Of a stretch of 64,000 nucleotides of DNA, positions 22,377 to 30,722 are shown piece by piece; within the stretch, counting starts at the first letter, position 1, and each line of letters starts with the position of its first letter. Both the position numbers and the translations under genes were made by a program. This DNA comes from Propionicimonas sp020161015 (GTDB lineage: Bacteria; Actinomycetota; Actinomycetes; Propionibacteriales; Propionibacteriaceae): the NCBI RefSeq assembly GCF_964266745.1, contig NZ_CAXWGX010000026.1, positions 62,001 to 126,000 on the forward strand. The letters are read 5' to 3'. The notes beneath the pieces are model-generated. The model did not search any database and was not told the origin of the DNA. It was given only the letters and a program-made list of their open reading frames with translations.

Positions 22377-23894
22377 TTAGCCCTCCGCGTCGGGACGCGG
22401 CAGCCCGATCTTGTCGAGAATGCGCCGGCGTCCGCTGGTGTAGCGCAGCTCCAGGTCTCCGAAGGGCACCGATCCCCCGTCGTGCACCAGGCCGCGCGCG
22501 GTGGTTTCGCCCAGCTTCACGTCCACCCGAACGGCTCCCTCCTGCGCAGAGGCCCCCCGGGCACCGCGAGCCGAGCCACGCAGGCCGGTGAGATCGATCG
22601 CCGCGGTCGGGGCGACCAGCTTCATCCGACGCCCCTTCAGCACGATCTCGGCCACGTCGCGGCCGTCCCTACGGAAGGTCAGCAGCCCACTCATCACCGG
22701 CGTCGTCAGCATCCGTGCGATCAGCAGCACGAGTACGACGCCGGCGAGGAGGCCGACGATGCCGCCCGCCACCGGCACCAGGGTGGGCGGGAGCTCGATG
22801 GGTGCTGCGGGCACCGGCGCGGTGCCGCTGAGTTCTGGCGCGAAGGTCATGCCCAGATCGCCCTCCATGACCGAGAGCCACGGGGAACCGATCTTCGCCG
22901 ACAATCCGACGGCGGCGTCGCCCCCGCCCGTCCCCGTCACCCGCGCCGTGGCGGTCAGGGTGGTGGTGCCACCCGGCGCGAGCTCCACGGAGTCCGGCAG
23001 GCCCGACAGCTCCACCTGGAGGCCGGGCGTCGGCCGGGGAGCGAGCTCGGACAGGGTCACCGGGACGTGCGGGTACACGGAGCTGATGGTCAGCTGCACG
23101 TCCACCGGCGTCCCCTTCGCCAGCGCGGCGCCCAGGTCTCCGGCCCAGGAGACGGTGAGGGGCTGGGAGACCTCGTGGTTGAGGATCTCCGCCGCGCGCA
23201 GCAGGACGAGGTCCTCACCGACGTGGGAGAACCGCTCGCCCACCTGGGAGGCCGACACCTCGCGGGCGTCCGGGAAGACCTTCTTGAGCAGACCGGCATC
23301 GGTGCTGGCCTGCAGCGAGACGGCGTAGGCAGCCACCTGGTGCTCCGCGGACAGGCCGGCGGCCCGGGTCCGCAGCGACTTCCACGCCGGCGACTTCACC
23401 GACTCGTAGTCCGAACCCGGCGCATCGAGGACGCCGTCGGTGATCAGGATCAGTGCGGCCAGCCGCCGGGTGTCGGCGCGCTCGAGTTCGGTGAGCCCCG
23501 ACGCGATCGCCGTACCGAGGTCGGTGTGCTTCCCCTTGGCTTTGGCCGGCAGGCCGGCCAGCACCGCGGACCGGTTCGCGCCGACGAGGCCGCGGAAACG
23601 GCTCTTCGCCTTCGTGTCGAAGGTGAGCAGGGAGACGCGGTCGTCGGAGTCGAGGCTGTCGACGAGCTTGCCGAGCTCGCGGCGCACGCTGTCGTACCGT
23701 CCGCCGGCGTTCATCGATCCGGAGGTGTCGACCATCACCACGTAGTCGGCGGCCTCGGACGTCACGTCGAGCCCGAGCGCCGCGATGACGTCCTCGACGC
23801 CCGTCGCGGGGGCTGCGGAGGCCGGCAGGGACGCCAGCAGGGCCGCCCCGGCAATGCCCACGACAGCGGCGACCACCCTCGACCAGTTGTGCAT
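22377..23894 (-). CDS. Secreted/membrane vWA-domain protein
   Basis: 505 residues from ATG 23894 with AGAGGGGCAGG upstream. A signal peptide (HNWSRVVAAVVG to about residue 30) leads into a vWA domain with a complete MIDAS motif DTSGSMN near residue 55, then ILITDGVLD. A beta-rich middle region (about 240-395) follows, with one TM helix VAGGIVGLLAGVVLVLLIA (about 400) and a cytosolic tail of about 95 residues with FGDLELRY. Such proteins sit next to tad clusters in several actinobacteria. Binding of a metal-dependent ligand, perhaps the pilus or the adhesin, is an inference from context. It is divergent from the flp gene, and the two share an operator pair. Confidence 0.8.
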   Translation of the reverse strand: MHNWSRVVAAVVGIAGAALLASLPASAAPATGVEDVIAALGLDVTSEAADYVVMVDTSGSMNAGGRYDSVRRELGKLVDSLDSDDRVSLLTFDTKAKSRFRGLVGANRSAVLAGLPAKAKGKHTDLGTAIASGLTELERADTRRLAALILITDGVLDAPGSDYESVKSPAWKSLRTRAAGLSAEHQVAAYAVSLQASTDAGLLKKVFPDAREVSASQVGERFSHVGEDLVLLRAAEILNHEVSQPLTVSWAGDLGAALAKGTPVDVQLTISSVYPHVPVTLSELAPRPTPGLQVELSGLPDSVELAPGGTTTLTATARVTGTGGGDAAVGLSAKIGSPWLSVMEGDLGMTFAPELSGTAPVPAAPIELPPTLVPVAGGIVGLLAGVVLVLLIARMLTTPVMSGLLTFRRDGRDVAEIVLKGRRMKLVAPTAAIDLTGLRGSARGARGASAQEGAVRVDVKLGETTARGLVHDGGSVPFGDLELRYTSGRRRILDKIGLPRPDAEG

Positions 23895-23908
23895 CCTGCC
23901 CCTCTTAT

Positions 23909-23969
23909 GTCCTCTTCCGGGTGACCGGGACTGGGAAAACATATGCATAGATGTCCTCTTTCGGGGGAC
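23909..23969. promoter_or_regulatory. Two operator copies in the vWA/flp divergent promoter
   Basis: GTCCTCTTCCGGGTGAC (23909-23925) and GTCCTCTTTCGGGGGAC (23953-23969) are 17-bp versions of the locus motif, centres 44 bp apart. A possible -10 for the vWA gene, TATGTT, is on the minus strand at 23943-23938, so one site would cover its -35 and the other its leader. For flp they lie about 100 and 145 bp upstream of the start. The AT-rich stretch 23930-24030 holds no gene. Confidence 0.65.
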
Positions 23970-24028
23970 CCGAACAGACGTTGTTGCACTACTTTAATAC
24001 GAACTTGAGACTTCTTCGACCAAACCTT

Positions 24029-24057
24029 TTGACAAGCCCACCGGGCCGGTGTAATCA
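24029..24057 (+). promoter_or_regulatory. Near-consensus flp promoter
   Basis: TTGACA (24029-24034), 17-bp spacer, TAATCA (24052-24057). The predicted start near 24064 gives a leader of about 77 nt before the pilin ATG. Consensus quality fits high expression of a major pilin. Confidence 0.65.
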
Positions 24058-24140
24058 TTCTTCTCGAAGTGACCCAGGGGGGGATGGTTTTCCGGGGTCA
24101 CAGGCGGAAACCTATCCCACACACCTGAAAGGGGTCTCTC

Positions 24141-24317
24141 ATGAAGAACCTGCCCGCAAAGATCGTCGGCTCCATCGTCGCCAAGAAGGAGCGGGGCGCC
24201 ACCGCCGTTGAGTACGGCATCATGGTCGCGCTCATCGCCGCCGTCATCATCACCATCGTGGCTACGCTCGGCACCAACCTGACCACCATGTTCAGCGGTG
24301 TCGCGGACGCCATCTGA
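24141..24317 (+). CDS. flp: Flp-family type IVb major pilin
   Basis: 58 residues: ATG 24141, stop 24315-24317, ribosome site GAAAGGGG at 24127-24134. The leader MKNLPAKIVGSIVAKKERG is followed by ATAVEYGIMVALIAAVIITI: basic leader, Gly at the cut site, then Glu-Tyr at +5/+6 and a hydrophobic helix, the defining pattern of Flp pilins. After cutting, the mature pilin would be about 39 residues. It is monocistronic, between a strong promoter and a strong terminator, next to the cpaB-tadZABC-peptidase operon that should assemble it. It is the likely shaft subunit. Confidence 0.93.
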   Translation: MKNLPAKIVGSIVAKKERGATAVEYGIMVALIAAVIITIVATLGTNLTTMFSGVADAI

Positions 24318-24334
24318 TCGACCACCAGCCTGTA

Positions 24335-24369
24335 GCGAGGCGCCCCGGGCCGCGCCCGGGGCGCCTCGC
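24335..24369 (+). terminator. Perfect 16-bp GC hairpin after flp
   Basis: GCGAGGCGCCCCGGGC (24335-24350) and its exact complement (24354-24369) enclose a 3-nt loop, 17 nt past the pilin stop. No T-run follows, as is common in high-GC actinobacteria. It should insulate the abundant pilin mRNA from cpaB and may stabilise its 3' end. Confidence 0.8.
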
Positions 24370-24452
24370 TCGTGTAGGGGCCGGCGGCAACACCTGACGG
24401 AACCATTCCGTGCCGCCGGTTCCTGCAGAAAAATCATTGACAACTAAATACA

Positions 24453-24577
24453 GTCACCCGCAGGGAGGACAAATGTCACCCGGGTGGAGGACAAATGTCA
24501 CCCGGGGTTCGATGTCCCCCTCACGGAGGACAACACACGAGTTACACAGCTGTTCTTTTGTCACCCGTTCGGATGAC
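24453..24577. promoter_or_regulatory. Operator array upstream of the cpaB-tad operon
   Basis: GTCACCCGCAGGGAGGAC (24453-24470), GTCACCCGGGTGGAGGAC (24475-24492), a half-site GTCACCCGGGG (24497-24507), GTCCCCCTCACGGAGGAC (24514-24531) and GTCACCCGTTCGGATGAC (24560-24577, flanked by TTTT/AAAA). The first two also form 22-bp direct repeats. A possible -10, TAGCCT, is at 24601-24606, which would put the last site over the -35. A TTGACA hexamer is at 24437. The 408-bp gap 24318-24725 holds no other supported gene. Confidence 0.72.
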
Positions 24578-24725
24578 AAAATGCTCTGCCCCACCCCGGG
24601 TAGCCTGCCAAGGACCCGGCTCAAGGAACCAATACTCGCCGAACCTGCTGGCGGCAGGAGGGCGAGCGCCACCCGGCAGCACCGCTGCTGAACATTGCCA
24701 TCCACTCGAGTCCTAGGCGGTCCCA

Positions 24726-25424
24726 ATGCAACGCCGAATCATCGCCGCGGTCGCCGCGGTCCTCCTCGCCGGCATCGGCGCGGTCCTGCTGTACAGCTAC
24801 GTCAACACCGCGGAGGCCCGCGCCATGTCGAACATGGCGCCGACGAGCGTCCTGGTCGTCACCAAGGTCATCCCGGCCGGCACCAGCGGCAGCGGCATCG
24901 CCCCGTACGTCGAGCTGAAGAAGCTGCCCCAGGTGGCCGTGGTCCCGGGCGCGCTGACCGACATCTCCTCGATCACCACCCTCGTCGCCGCCTCGGACAT
25001 CCAGCCCGGCGAGCAGGTCCTTCCCCAGCGGTTCGTGGCCGCGGACACCACCGCCAACGGCGACGTCCAGGTGCCCACCAACATGCAGCTGGTCAGCATC
25101 CCGCTGGACGCCCCGCGCTCGGTCGGCGCCACCGTGCTGCCCGGGGACAAGATCGCCGTGTTCGTCTCCGGCGACGACACGTCCGGCAAGCCGGTCACCG
25201 GCCTCGCCCTCCGCGACGTCCTCGTGGTGAAGGTCCAGGGAGCGACCGCCGGCGACGACGGCGCCGTGCCGTCGGGCAACCAGATCGTCACCGTCGCCCT
25301 CCCGCCCGAGGACGCCACCCGCGTGGTCTTCGCCGCAGAGCACGAGCACGTCTGGCTGGCCCTGGAGCCCAAGGACGGCGGGCAGGGCACCATGATCGTG
25401 ACCGGGAAGACCGTGCTGAAGTGA
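24726..25424 (+). CDS. cpaB: CpaB/RcpC-type pilus assembly protein (SAF domain)
   Basis: 232 residues from ATG 24726. One N-terminal TM helix (IIAAVAAVLLAGIGAVLLYS) precedes an extracytoplasmic part. From about residue 40 the SAF-type start VLVVTKVIPAGTS is visible, then AASDIQPGEQVLPQRFV and VSIPLDAPRSVGATVLPGDKIAVFVSGDD, the RcpC/CpaB pattern. In Tad systems CpaB is an envelope protein needed for pilus biogenesis, possibly binding peptidoglycan. It is the first gene of the operon; its stop overlaps the tadZ start by 4 bp. Confidence 0.88.
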   Translation: MQRRIIAAVAAVLLAGIGAVLLYSYVNTAEARAMSNMAPTSVLVVTKVIPAGTSGSGIAPYVELKKLPQVAVVPGALTDISSITTLVAASDIQPGEQVLPQRFVAADTTANGDVQVPTNMQLVSIPLDAPRSVGATVLPGDKIAVFVSGDDTSGKPVTGLALRDVLVVKVQGATAGDDGAVPSGNQIVTVALPPEDATRVVFAAEHEHVWLALEPKDGGQGTMIVTGKTVLK

Positions 25425-26629
25425 GCCCCGTCCTCGTCATCAGCCGCAACCCCCAGGTGGTGGGCCTGGTGCAACAGGCATGGGGTCCTGACGGCTACGC
25501 GATCGCACCCGAGCAGTTCCCGGACAACGTCCAGGTCCTTCTGGCGCACCTGCAGGGTGCGCCCCTCCCCGCCGTCGCGGTGCTCGACCCGGCCGACCAG
25601 GTCGTGGCAGCACTCGCGCTCGCGGTGGATCTCGACCGGAACTTCAGCATCGCCTCTGTGCTGGTCAGCGACCAGCCCACGCAGGTGAGCCTCGACGCCA
25701 TGCGGGCCGGCGTGCGCGACATCGTCGCGCCGACCAGCCCTGTCGAGGAGATGAAGAGCGCCTTGGAGCGGGCCGCCACCCACTCCGGGCCGCGTGTGGC
25801 GCAGCAACCGGCTACAGGTGTGCCGGGTGCCGCTGCCCAGCGGGGGAAGGTGGTCACGGTGGCTTCGCCCAAAGGTGGCGTGGGCAAGACCACCGTGTCC
25901 ACCAACCTCGCTGTGGGCCTCGCGCAACGCCTGCCGCAGTCGACCGTGCTCGTCGACCTCGACGTGCACTTCGGCGACGTGGCCAGCGGGCTCAACATCA
26001 CCGCGGAGTTCACCCTCCCCGACATGGCGCACGGGCCGGCGGCCCAGGACGCGCTCGCGCTGAAGACCTACCTGTACCTGCACCAGACCGGCCTGTACGT
26101 CGTGCCCGGCTCGGAGTCGCCCGCCGCGGCGGACACCGTGACCAGCAGGGACATCACGAACCTGCTCGACACCCTCGCCACGCAGTTCAAGTACGTGGTC
26201 GTCGACACCGCCCCCGGCCTCAGCGAGCACACGCTGGCCGTGCTCGACCAGACCGACATCCTCGTGCTGGTCACCAGCCTCGACGTCCCCGGTGTCCGCG
26301 GGCTCCGCAAGGAACTCGACACGCTGCGCGACATCGGGCTGTTGCTGGAGTCGCGGTCGGTGGTCCTGAACTTCATGCACCCCAGCCGTGGCATCTCCGT
26401 GGCGGACGTCGAGGCGTCCATCGCCCGCAAGGTCGACTTCCAGATCCCGCAGTCCAACTCGGTGCCCATCTCGGTGAACCAGGGCATCCCGCTGCTCCAG
26501 AGTGGCAGCAGGGATCCCGTCGCCAAGCAGCTGCGTGCCCTGGTGGACTCCATCGACAACCACGAGAAGGCCGGCAACAAGGGTCGCCGGTTCCTCGACT
26601 TCGGTCACCGGAAGGAGGCGCAGCAGTGA
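25421..26629 (+). CDS. tadZ: TadZ/CpaE-like ATPase
   Basis: 402 residues from GTG 25421 (GTGA overlap). The first 120 residues form a receiver-like domain (SPVLVISRNPQVVG, VAVLDPADQ, DAMRAGVRDIVAP). From about residue 140 comes a MinD/ParA-type ATPase with deviant Walker A SPKGGVGKTT, switch-like DLDVHFGDVASGLN and VVVDTAPGLSEHT. TadZ/CpaE localises the Tad machine, usually at a pole. The catalytic lysines are kept, unlike in the locus 2 counterpart (54082-54882). Cytosolic or membrane-associated. Confidence 0.9.
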   Translation: MSPVLVISRNPQVVGLVQQAWGPDGYAIAPEQFPDNVQVLLAHLQGAPLPAVAVLDPADQVVAALALAVDLDRNFSIASVLVSDQPTQVSLDAMRAGVRDIVAPTSPVEEMKSALERAATHSGPRVAQQPATGVPGAAAQRGKVVTVASPKGGVGKTTVSTNLAVGLAQRLPQSTVLVDLDVHFGDVASGLNITAEFTLPDMAHGPAAQDALALKTYLYLHQTGLYVVPGSESPAAADTVTSRDITNLLDTLATQFKYVVVDTAPGLSEHTLAVLDQTDILVLVTSLDVPGVRGLRKELDTLRDIGLLLESRSVVLNFMHPSRGISVADVEASIARKVDFQIPQSNSVPISVNQGIPLLQSGSRDPVAKQLRALVDSIDNHEKAGNKGRRFLDFGHRKEAQQ

Positions 26630-28218
26630 ACCTCGCAGAACGCGTCCTCGCCGCCCAGAAGGGCGAGCGCGGCATCCCGCGGGACCCCGGCGCCCCGCGG
26701 ACGGTCTCCACGCCCGCCCGGGCGTTCGAGACCGGCGGCGCCCCCGTCCCCGCCGCCCCGGCGCAGGACAACGCGCCGCCCGCACCGTGGCTCCCCGTCC
26801 CGGAGTCGGCGGCCGCTCCCGCCACCGCGACGCCGGCGGTCACCTGGTCGCCCACGCCCGCCAACGGCACGGACGAGCACCGACTCGCCGCCCGCGCGCC
26901 GAGCCAGCCGATCGTCGTGGAGACCCACGACGCGCTGGCGCGGATCAAGGAGGACGCGGTCGAGCAGCTGTTCGAGCGCATGGGCAACCGCCTCAACGAC
27001 CCCAACCTGGACGAGTCGGCCCTGCAGAGCCTCGTGCAGCAGGAACTCAACGGCATCATCGAGGGCGGCAAGCTTCCGCTGACCGCCCGCGAGCGGCAGC
27101 GGCTGATCCGCGAGGTGCATGACGACGTCCTCGGCCTGGGTCCGCTCCAGCCGCTGATCGACGACAAGGGCGTCACCGAGGTCATGGTCAACGGCCCGTA
27201 CAAGGTCTACATCGAACGCGCCGGACGGCTGACGCTCAGCCAGGTGCGCTTCAAGGACGAGCCGCACCTGCGGCGGGTCATCGAGCGGATCGTCACCAAG
27301 GTCGGCCGCCGCATCGACGAGTCCTCGCCCCTGGTGGACGCCCGCCTGGAGGACGGCTCACGCGTGAACGCGATCATCCCGCCCCTGGCGGTGAGCGGCT
27401 CGACGCTGACCATCCGGAAGTTCTCCAAGGACGCGCTGACCGTCCCGGACCTGATCGAGAAGCACTCGCTCACGCCCGAGATCGCCGAACTGCTCAACGC
27501 CTGCGTCGTCGCCCGGCTGAACATCATCGTCTCCGGCGGTACCGGCACCGGCAAGACGACCCTGCTGAACGTGCTGTCCAGCTTCATCCCCAACGACGAG
27601 CGCATCGTCTCGATCGAGGACGCCGTCGAGCTCCAGCTCCAGCAGGACCACGTGGTGCGGCTGGAGTCCCGTCCGCCCAACGTGGAGGGTAAGGGCGAGG
27701 TCACGATCCGCGACCTGGTCAAGAACTCGCTGCGTATGCGCCCCGACCGCATCATCGTCGGCGAGTGTCGTGGCGGCGAGGCCCTGGACATGCTCCAGGC
27801 CATGAACACCGGCCACGACGGCTCGCTGTCGACGATCCACGCCAACAGCGCCCGCGACGCGCTCGCGCGCCTGGAGACGCTGGTGCTGATGGCCGGCATG
27901 GACCTGCCCCTGCGGGCCATCCGCGAGCAGGTGACCAGCGCCATCGACGTGATCGTGCAGCTCACCCGCCTGCGTGACGGCACCCGCCGCGTCACCTCCG
28001 TCACAGAGGTGCACGGCATGGAGGGCCAGACCATCACCATGCAGGACGTGTTCGAGTTCGACTACTCCGCCGGCGTCGCGCCGGACGGCCGTTTCCTCGG
28101 GACCATCCGGCCCACCGGCGTCCGCCCGGGCTTCACGCAGAAGTTCGACGACCTCGGCATCCGACTCTCTCCCGGCGTGTTCGGCAACGGCCAGCTCTGG
28201 AGCGGGGGGCACCGCTGA
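26626..28218 (+). CDS. tadA: TadA/CpaF secretion ATPase
   Basis: 530 residues; GTG 26626 overlaps the tadZ stop. A Pro/Ala-rich N-terminus of about 90 residues is followed by the CpaF N-domain and the GSPII_E core: Walker A SGGTGTGKTTLLN near residue 305, Asp box SIEDAVELQL, Walker B MRPDRIIVGECRGGEALDM, and His box TIHANSARDALARLE. It powers pilin polymerisation, and in some systems retraction, as a hexamer at the membrane. Full length with all motifs intact. Confidence 0.95.
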   Translation: MNLAERVLAAQKGERGIPRDPGAPRTVSTPARAFETGGAPVPAAPAQDNAPPAPWLPVPESAAAPATATPAVTWSPTPANGTDEHRLAARAPSQPIVVETHDALARIKEDAVEQLFERMGNRLNDPNLDESALQSLVQQELNGIIEGGKLPLTARERQRLIREVHDDVLGLGPLQPLIDDKGVTEVMVNGPYKVYIERAGRLTLSQVRFKDEPHLRRVIERIVTKVGRRIDESSPLVDARLEDGSRVNAIIPPLAVSGSTLTIRKFSKDALTVPDLIEKHSLTPEIAELLNACVVARLNIIVSGGTGTGKTTLLNVLSSFIPNDERIVSIEDAVELQLQQDHVVRLESRPPNVEGKGEVTIRDLVKNSLRMRPDRIIVGECRGGEALDMLQAMNTGHDGSLSTIHANSARDALARLETLVLMAGMDLPLRAIREQVTSAIDVIVQLTRLRDGTRRVTSVTEVHGMEGQTITMQDVFEFDYSAGVAPDGRFLGTIRPTGVRPGFTQKFDDLGIRLSPGVFGNGQLWSGGHR

Positions 28219-29162
28219 TGGAGTTCCTCGCCTCGCAGACCGCGCTGACCCTCGGCTGGGCTCTGCTCGCCATCTCCGGCCTGACCACGGTCGTGCTGGT
28301 GACGCTGCCGAGCAACCGCCTGCCGATGTCGCGACGGCGTCCCGGCAGCGCCCAGCAGGGCTCCGGCATCCAGCGGATGGCGGACGCGGCCACCGGGACG
28401 GTGGAGAAGTTCATGCGCGGCCGCAGCGGCTCGCTGGACGCGATCCTCGACGAGGCCGGCGTGACCACGCCGGCCAAGGACCTGATCGTGATCGTCGGGG
28501 CAGCGGCCCTGGCCTGCTTCGCGCTGGGCCTCGTGCTCGGCCAGGCCGTGATCGGCGTGCTGCTGGCCCTGATGTGCCCGATGGTCGGGCGGATGATGCT
28601 GTCGGTGCTCGCCGACCGCCGCCGCCGCGCCTTCGCCGGCCAGCTGGACGAGATCCTGCAGATGATGGCCGGCAGCCTCCGCGCCGGCTACAGCCTCCCG
28701 CAGGCCGTGGCGACGATCTCCCAGGAGGCCGGGCAGCCGGTGGCCCAGGAGTTCGCGCGGGTCACCAACGAGACCCGCGTGGGCCGGTCGATGATCGAGT
28801 CGCTGGACGACGTCGCGGCCCGGATGCGCAACGAGGACTTCTACTGGATCACCCAGGCCATCGGCATCAACCGTGAGGTCGGCGGCAACCTCGCCGACGT
28901 CCTCGACTCGGTCAGCGAGACGATCCGGCAGCGGGTCCAGATGAAGCGCCAGGTGGCCTCGCTCGCCGCGGACGGCAAGCTGTCGGCGATCATCCTGATG
29001 CTGCTGCCGTTCGTGGTGGCCCTGTTCCTGTTCTTCCTGAACCCCAACTACATCATGAAGCTGTTCGCAGAACCGCTCGGCTGGATGATGATCGGGGCGG
29101 GCTTCGTCATGCTGGCCATCGGCGGCTTCTGGCTGACCAAGATCATCAACCTGAAGTACTGA
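28218..29162 (+). CDS. tadB: TadB inner-membrane platform protein
   Basis: 314 residues; ATG 28218 overlaps the tadA stop (TGATG). There is an N-terminal TM helix, a cytosolic stretch, a TM pair near residues 95-130, the T2SS-F domain with QLDEILQMMAGSLRAGYSLPQAV and DDVAARMRNEDFYWITQAIGINREVGGNLADVLD, then two C-terminal helices. TadB and TadC form the GspF-like platform contacting TadA. Confidence 0.93.
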   Translation: MEFLASQTALTLGWALLAISGLTTVVLVTLPSNRLPMSRRRPGSAQQGSGIQRMADAATGTVEKFMRGRSGSLDAILDEAGVTTPAKDLIVIVGAAALACFALGLVLGQAVIGVLLALMCPMVGRMMLSVLADRRRRAFAGQLDEILQMMAGSLRAGYSLPQAVATISQEAGQPVAQEFARVTNETRVGRSMIESLDDVAARMRNEDFYWITQAIGINREVGGNLADVLDSVSETIRQRVQMKRQVASLAADGKLSAIILMLLPFVVALFLFFLNPNYIMKLFAEPLGWMMIGAGFVMLAIGGFWLTKIINLKY

Positions 29163-29175
29163 GGGGAGTCACGTC

Positions 29176-30081
29176 ATGCAACCGGTCGCCTACGCAGCCA
29201 TCGCCGCGTTCACCCTCGGGCTGGGGATCCTGCTGTGGTTCGCCTTCGGCGGGGCCACCGCCGTCCGGCGGCAGACCCTGACCAACCTCAGGCGCAACCT
29301 GGACAAGCCGAAGGAGGTCGTGGCGGTCGCCCCGAACGGGCAGCGCAAGCGTCCCGGTCTCGCGGACGCCATGCGCCGCGTGGTCCCGGTGCCCCTGGTT
29401 CGGTCCATCACCAAGCTGTGGGCGGGCGCGGGACGCCCGGAGAACAACACCCCCGACCGGATCCTGTCGACGATGGCCCTGCTCGGGCTGGCCGGCAGCG
29501 TCCTCGGCGTCATGGTCTCCCGGCTGGTCCTGCCTCCGCTGGGGATCGTCGTCGGCATCGGCGTCGCGCTCCTCGGCTTCTTCTTCCCGATGGTGCGCCT
29601 CCAGAGCGTCGGCGAGGACCGCAAGAAGGCGATCACCCGGCAGCTCCCCGACACCCTCGACCAGATGAGCATCGCGGTCAACGCCGGCCTCGGCTTCGAC
29701 GCGGCCATGATCCGGGTGGCCAAGAACGGTCGCGGCGAACTGGCCAACGAGCTGGTCCGCACACTGCAGGACATCCAGGTCGGGCAGACCCGGCGGGCGG
29801 CCTACGAGGACCTCGCCGAGCGCACCGGGGTGGAGACCCTGCGGCGCTTCGTCCGCTCGATCATCCAGGCGGAGGCCTACGGCATCGCGCTGTCCGACGT
29901 GCTCCAGACCCAGGCGGACGAACTCCGCCTGGAACGGCGCCAGTACGCCGAACGCAAGGCCATGGAGATCCCGGTCAAGGTGGTCTTCCCGCTGATCCTG
30001 TTCATCATGCCGGCCATGTTCATCGTCGTGATGGGGCCCGGCGTGCTGGGCATCATCCACGCCTTCTCCGGGCTGGGCTGA
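29176..30081 (+). CDS. tadC: TadC inner-membrane platform protein
   Basis: 301 residues from ATG 29176, GGGGAG upstream, 13 bp after tadB. The layout matches TadC: an N-terminal helix, a basic stretch, two helices (about 95-140), then the T2SS-F domain with QLPDTLDQMSIAVNAGLGFDAAMIRVAKNGRGELANEL, and two C-terminal helices (IPVKVVFPLILFIMPAMFIVVMGP). It works with TadB. Complete. Confidence 0.92.
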   Translation: MQPVAYAAIAAFTLGLGILLWFAFGGATAVRRQTLTNLRRNLDKPKEVVAVAPNGQRKRPGLADAMRRVVPVPLVRSITKLWAGAGRPENNTPDRILSTMALLGLAGSVLGVMVSRLVLPPLGIVVGIGVALLGFFFPMVRLQSVGEDRKKAITRQLPDTLDQMSIAVNAGLGFDAAMIRVAKNGRGELANELVRTLQDIQVGQTRRAAYEDLAERTGVETLRRFVRSIIQAEAYGIALSDVLQTQADELRLERRQYAERKAMEIPVKVVFPLILFIMPAMFIVVMGPGVLGIIHAFSGLG

Positions 30082-30085
30082 GCGG

Positions 30086-30715
30086 GTGCTCGTCCTCGCC
30101 GCGGCGGTGGTCGCCGGCCTGGCCGCGTGGGCGCTGACGCCGTTCATGCGCCGGTGCGCGACCGCCGACGCCCCGATCCTGCACGCCTGGTGGCACGTCG
30201 TGGTCGCGACCGGGCTCGGCGCCCTCGCCGGCCTGGCTCCCAGCCCGGCGGAGACGGCGGCGTTCGTCGTACTCGCGGTGGCGTCCGGCCTGCTCACGGT
30301 GATCGACCTCGCCGAGGAGCGGCTGCCCGACCGGATCGTGCTGCCGCTGATCGGTCTCACGGCCGTGATGCTCACCCTGGCCGCCTGGTCGACCGGGGCG
30401 TGGGGGTCGCTGGCCCGCGCCGGGATGGCCGCGCTCGCCCTGTTCGCGCTCTACTTCGTGATGATGGTGTTCTCGCCCGACCTCGGCTTCGGCGACGTGA
30501 AGTTCGCGGCCGTCGTGGGCGGGTTCGGCGGCTGGTTCGGCTGGGGTGCCGTGCTGCTCGGCTTCGGCGCGGCGTGGGCCACCTTCGCCGTGGCGGGCAT
30601 GGTGCTGCTGGCCGCCCGCAAGCGCGACTGGAAGGGCTCCCTGGCGTTCGGCCCGTTCATGGTCCTCGGCGCGGTGCTCGGGGTGTTCTGGGCCGCGTCC
30701 CTGCTCACCTGGTAG
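30086..30715 (+). CDS. Prepilin peptidase, A24 (TadV/CpaA-like)
   Basis: 209 residues from GTG 30086, 5 bp after the tadC stop. It is a polytopic membrane aspartic protease: the first catalytic Asp lies in LTVIDLAEERLPDRIV, the second in the GxGD motif DLGFGDVKFAAVVGGFGGW. The N-terminal methylase domain of large PilD enzymes is absent, as in TadV. It should cut the Flp pilin and the TadE-type proteins after Gly. Locus 2 has no such gene, so this enzyme may serve both loci. The C-terminus abuts the convergent USP gene. Confidence 0.9.
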   Translation: MLVLAAAVVAGLAAWALTPFMRRCATADAPILHAWWHVVVATGLGALAGLAPSPAETAAFVVLAVASGLLTVIDLAEERLPDRIVLPLIGLTAVMLTLAAWSTGAWGSLARAGMAALALFALYFVMMVFSPDLGFGDVKFAAVVGGFGGWFGWGAVLLGFGAAWATFAVAGMVLLAARKRDWKGSLAFGPFMVLGAVLGVFWAASLLTW

Positions 30716-30722
30716 GCGGCGG

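Noticed and set aside
19631..24577. The GTCACCC dyads as RNA hairpins or REP-like elements
   Set aside because: Half-sites change without compensating partners (A against G or C in several copies), which is not expected for conserved stems. A dual role as 3' hairpin remains possible for the copies at 22278-22364.
24410..24691. A small plus-strand frame across the operator array, with GGAGG before an ATG at 24474
   Set aside because: Its codons are the operator repeats themselves and its product has no helix, signal or motif. The apparent ribosome site GGAGGACAAATG is part of the repeated operator.
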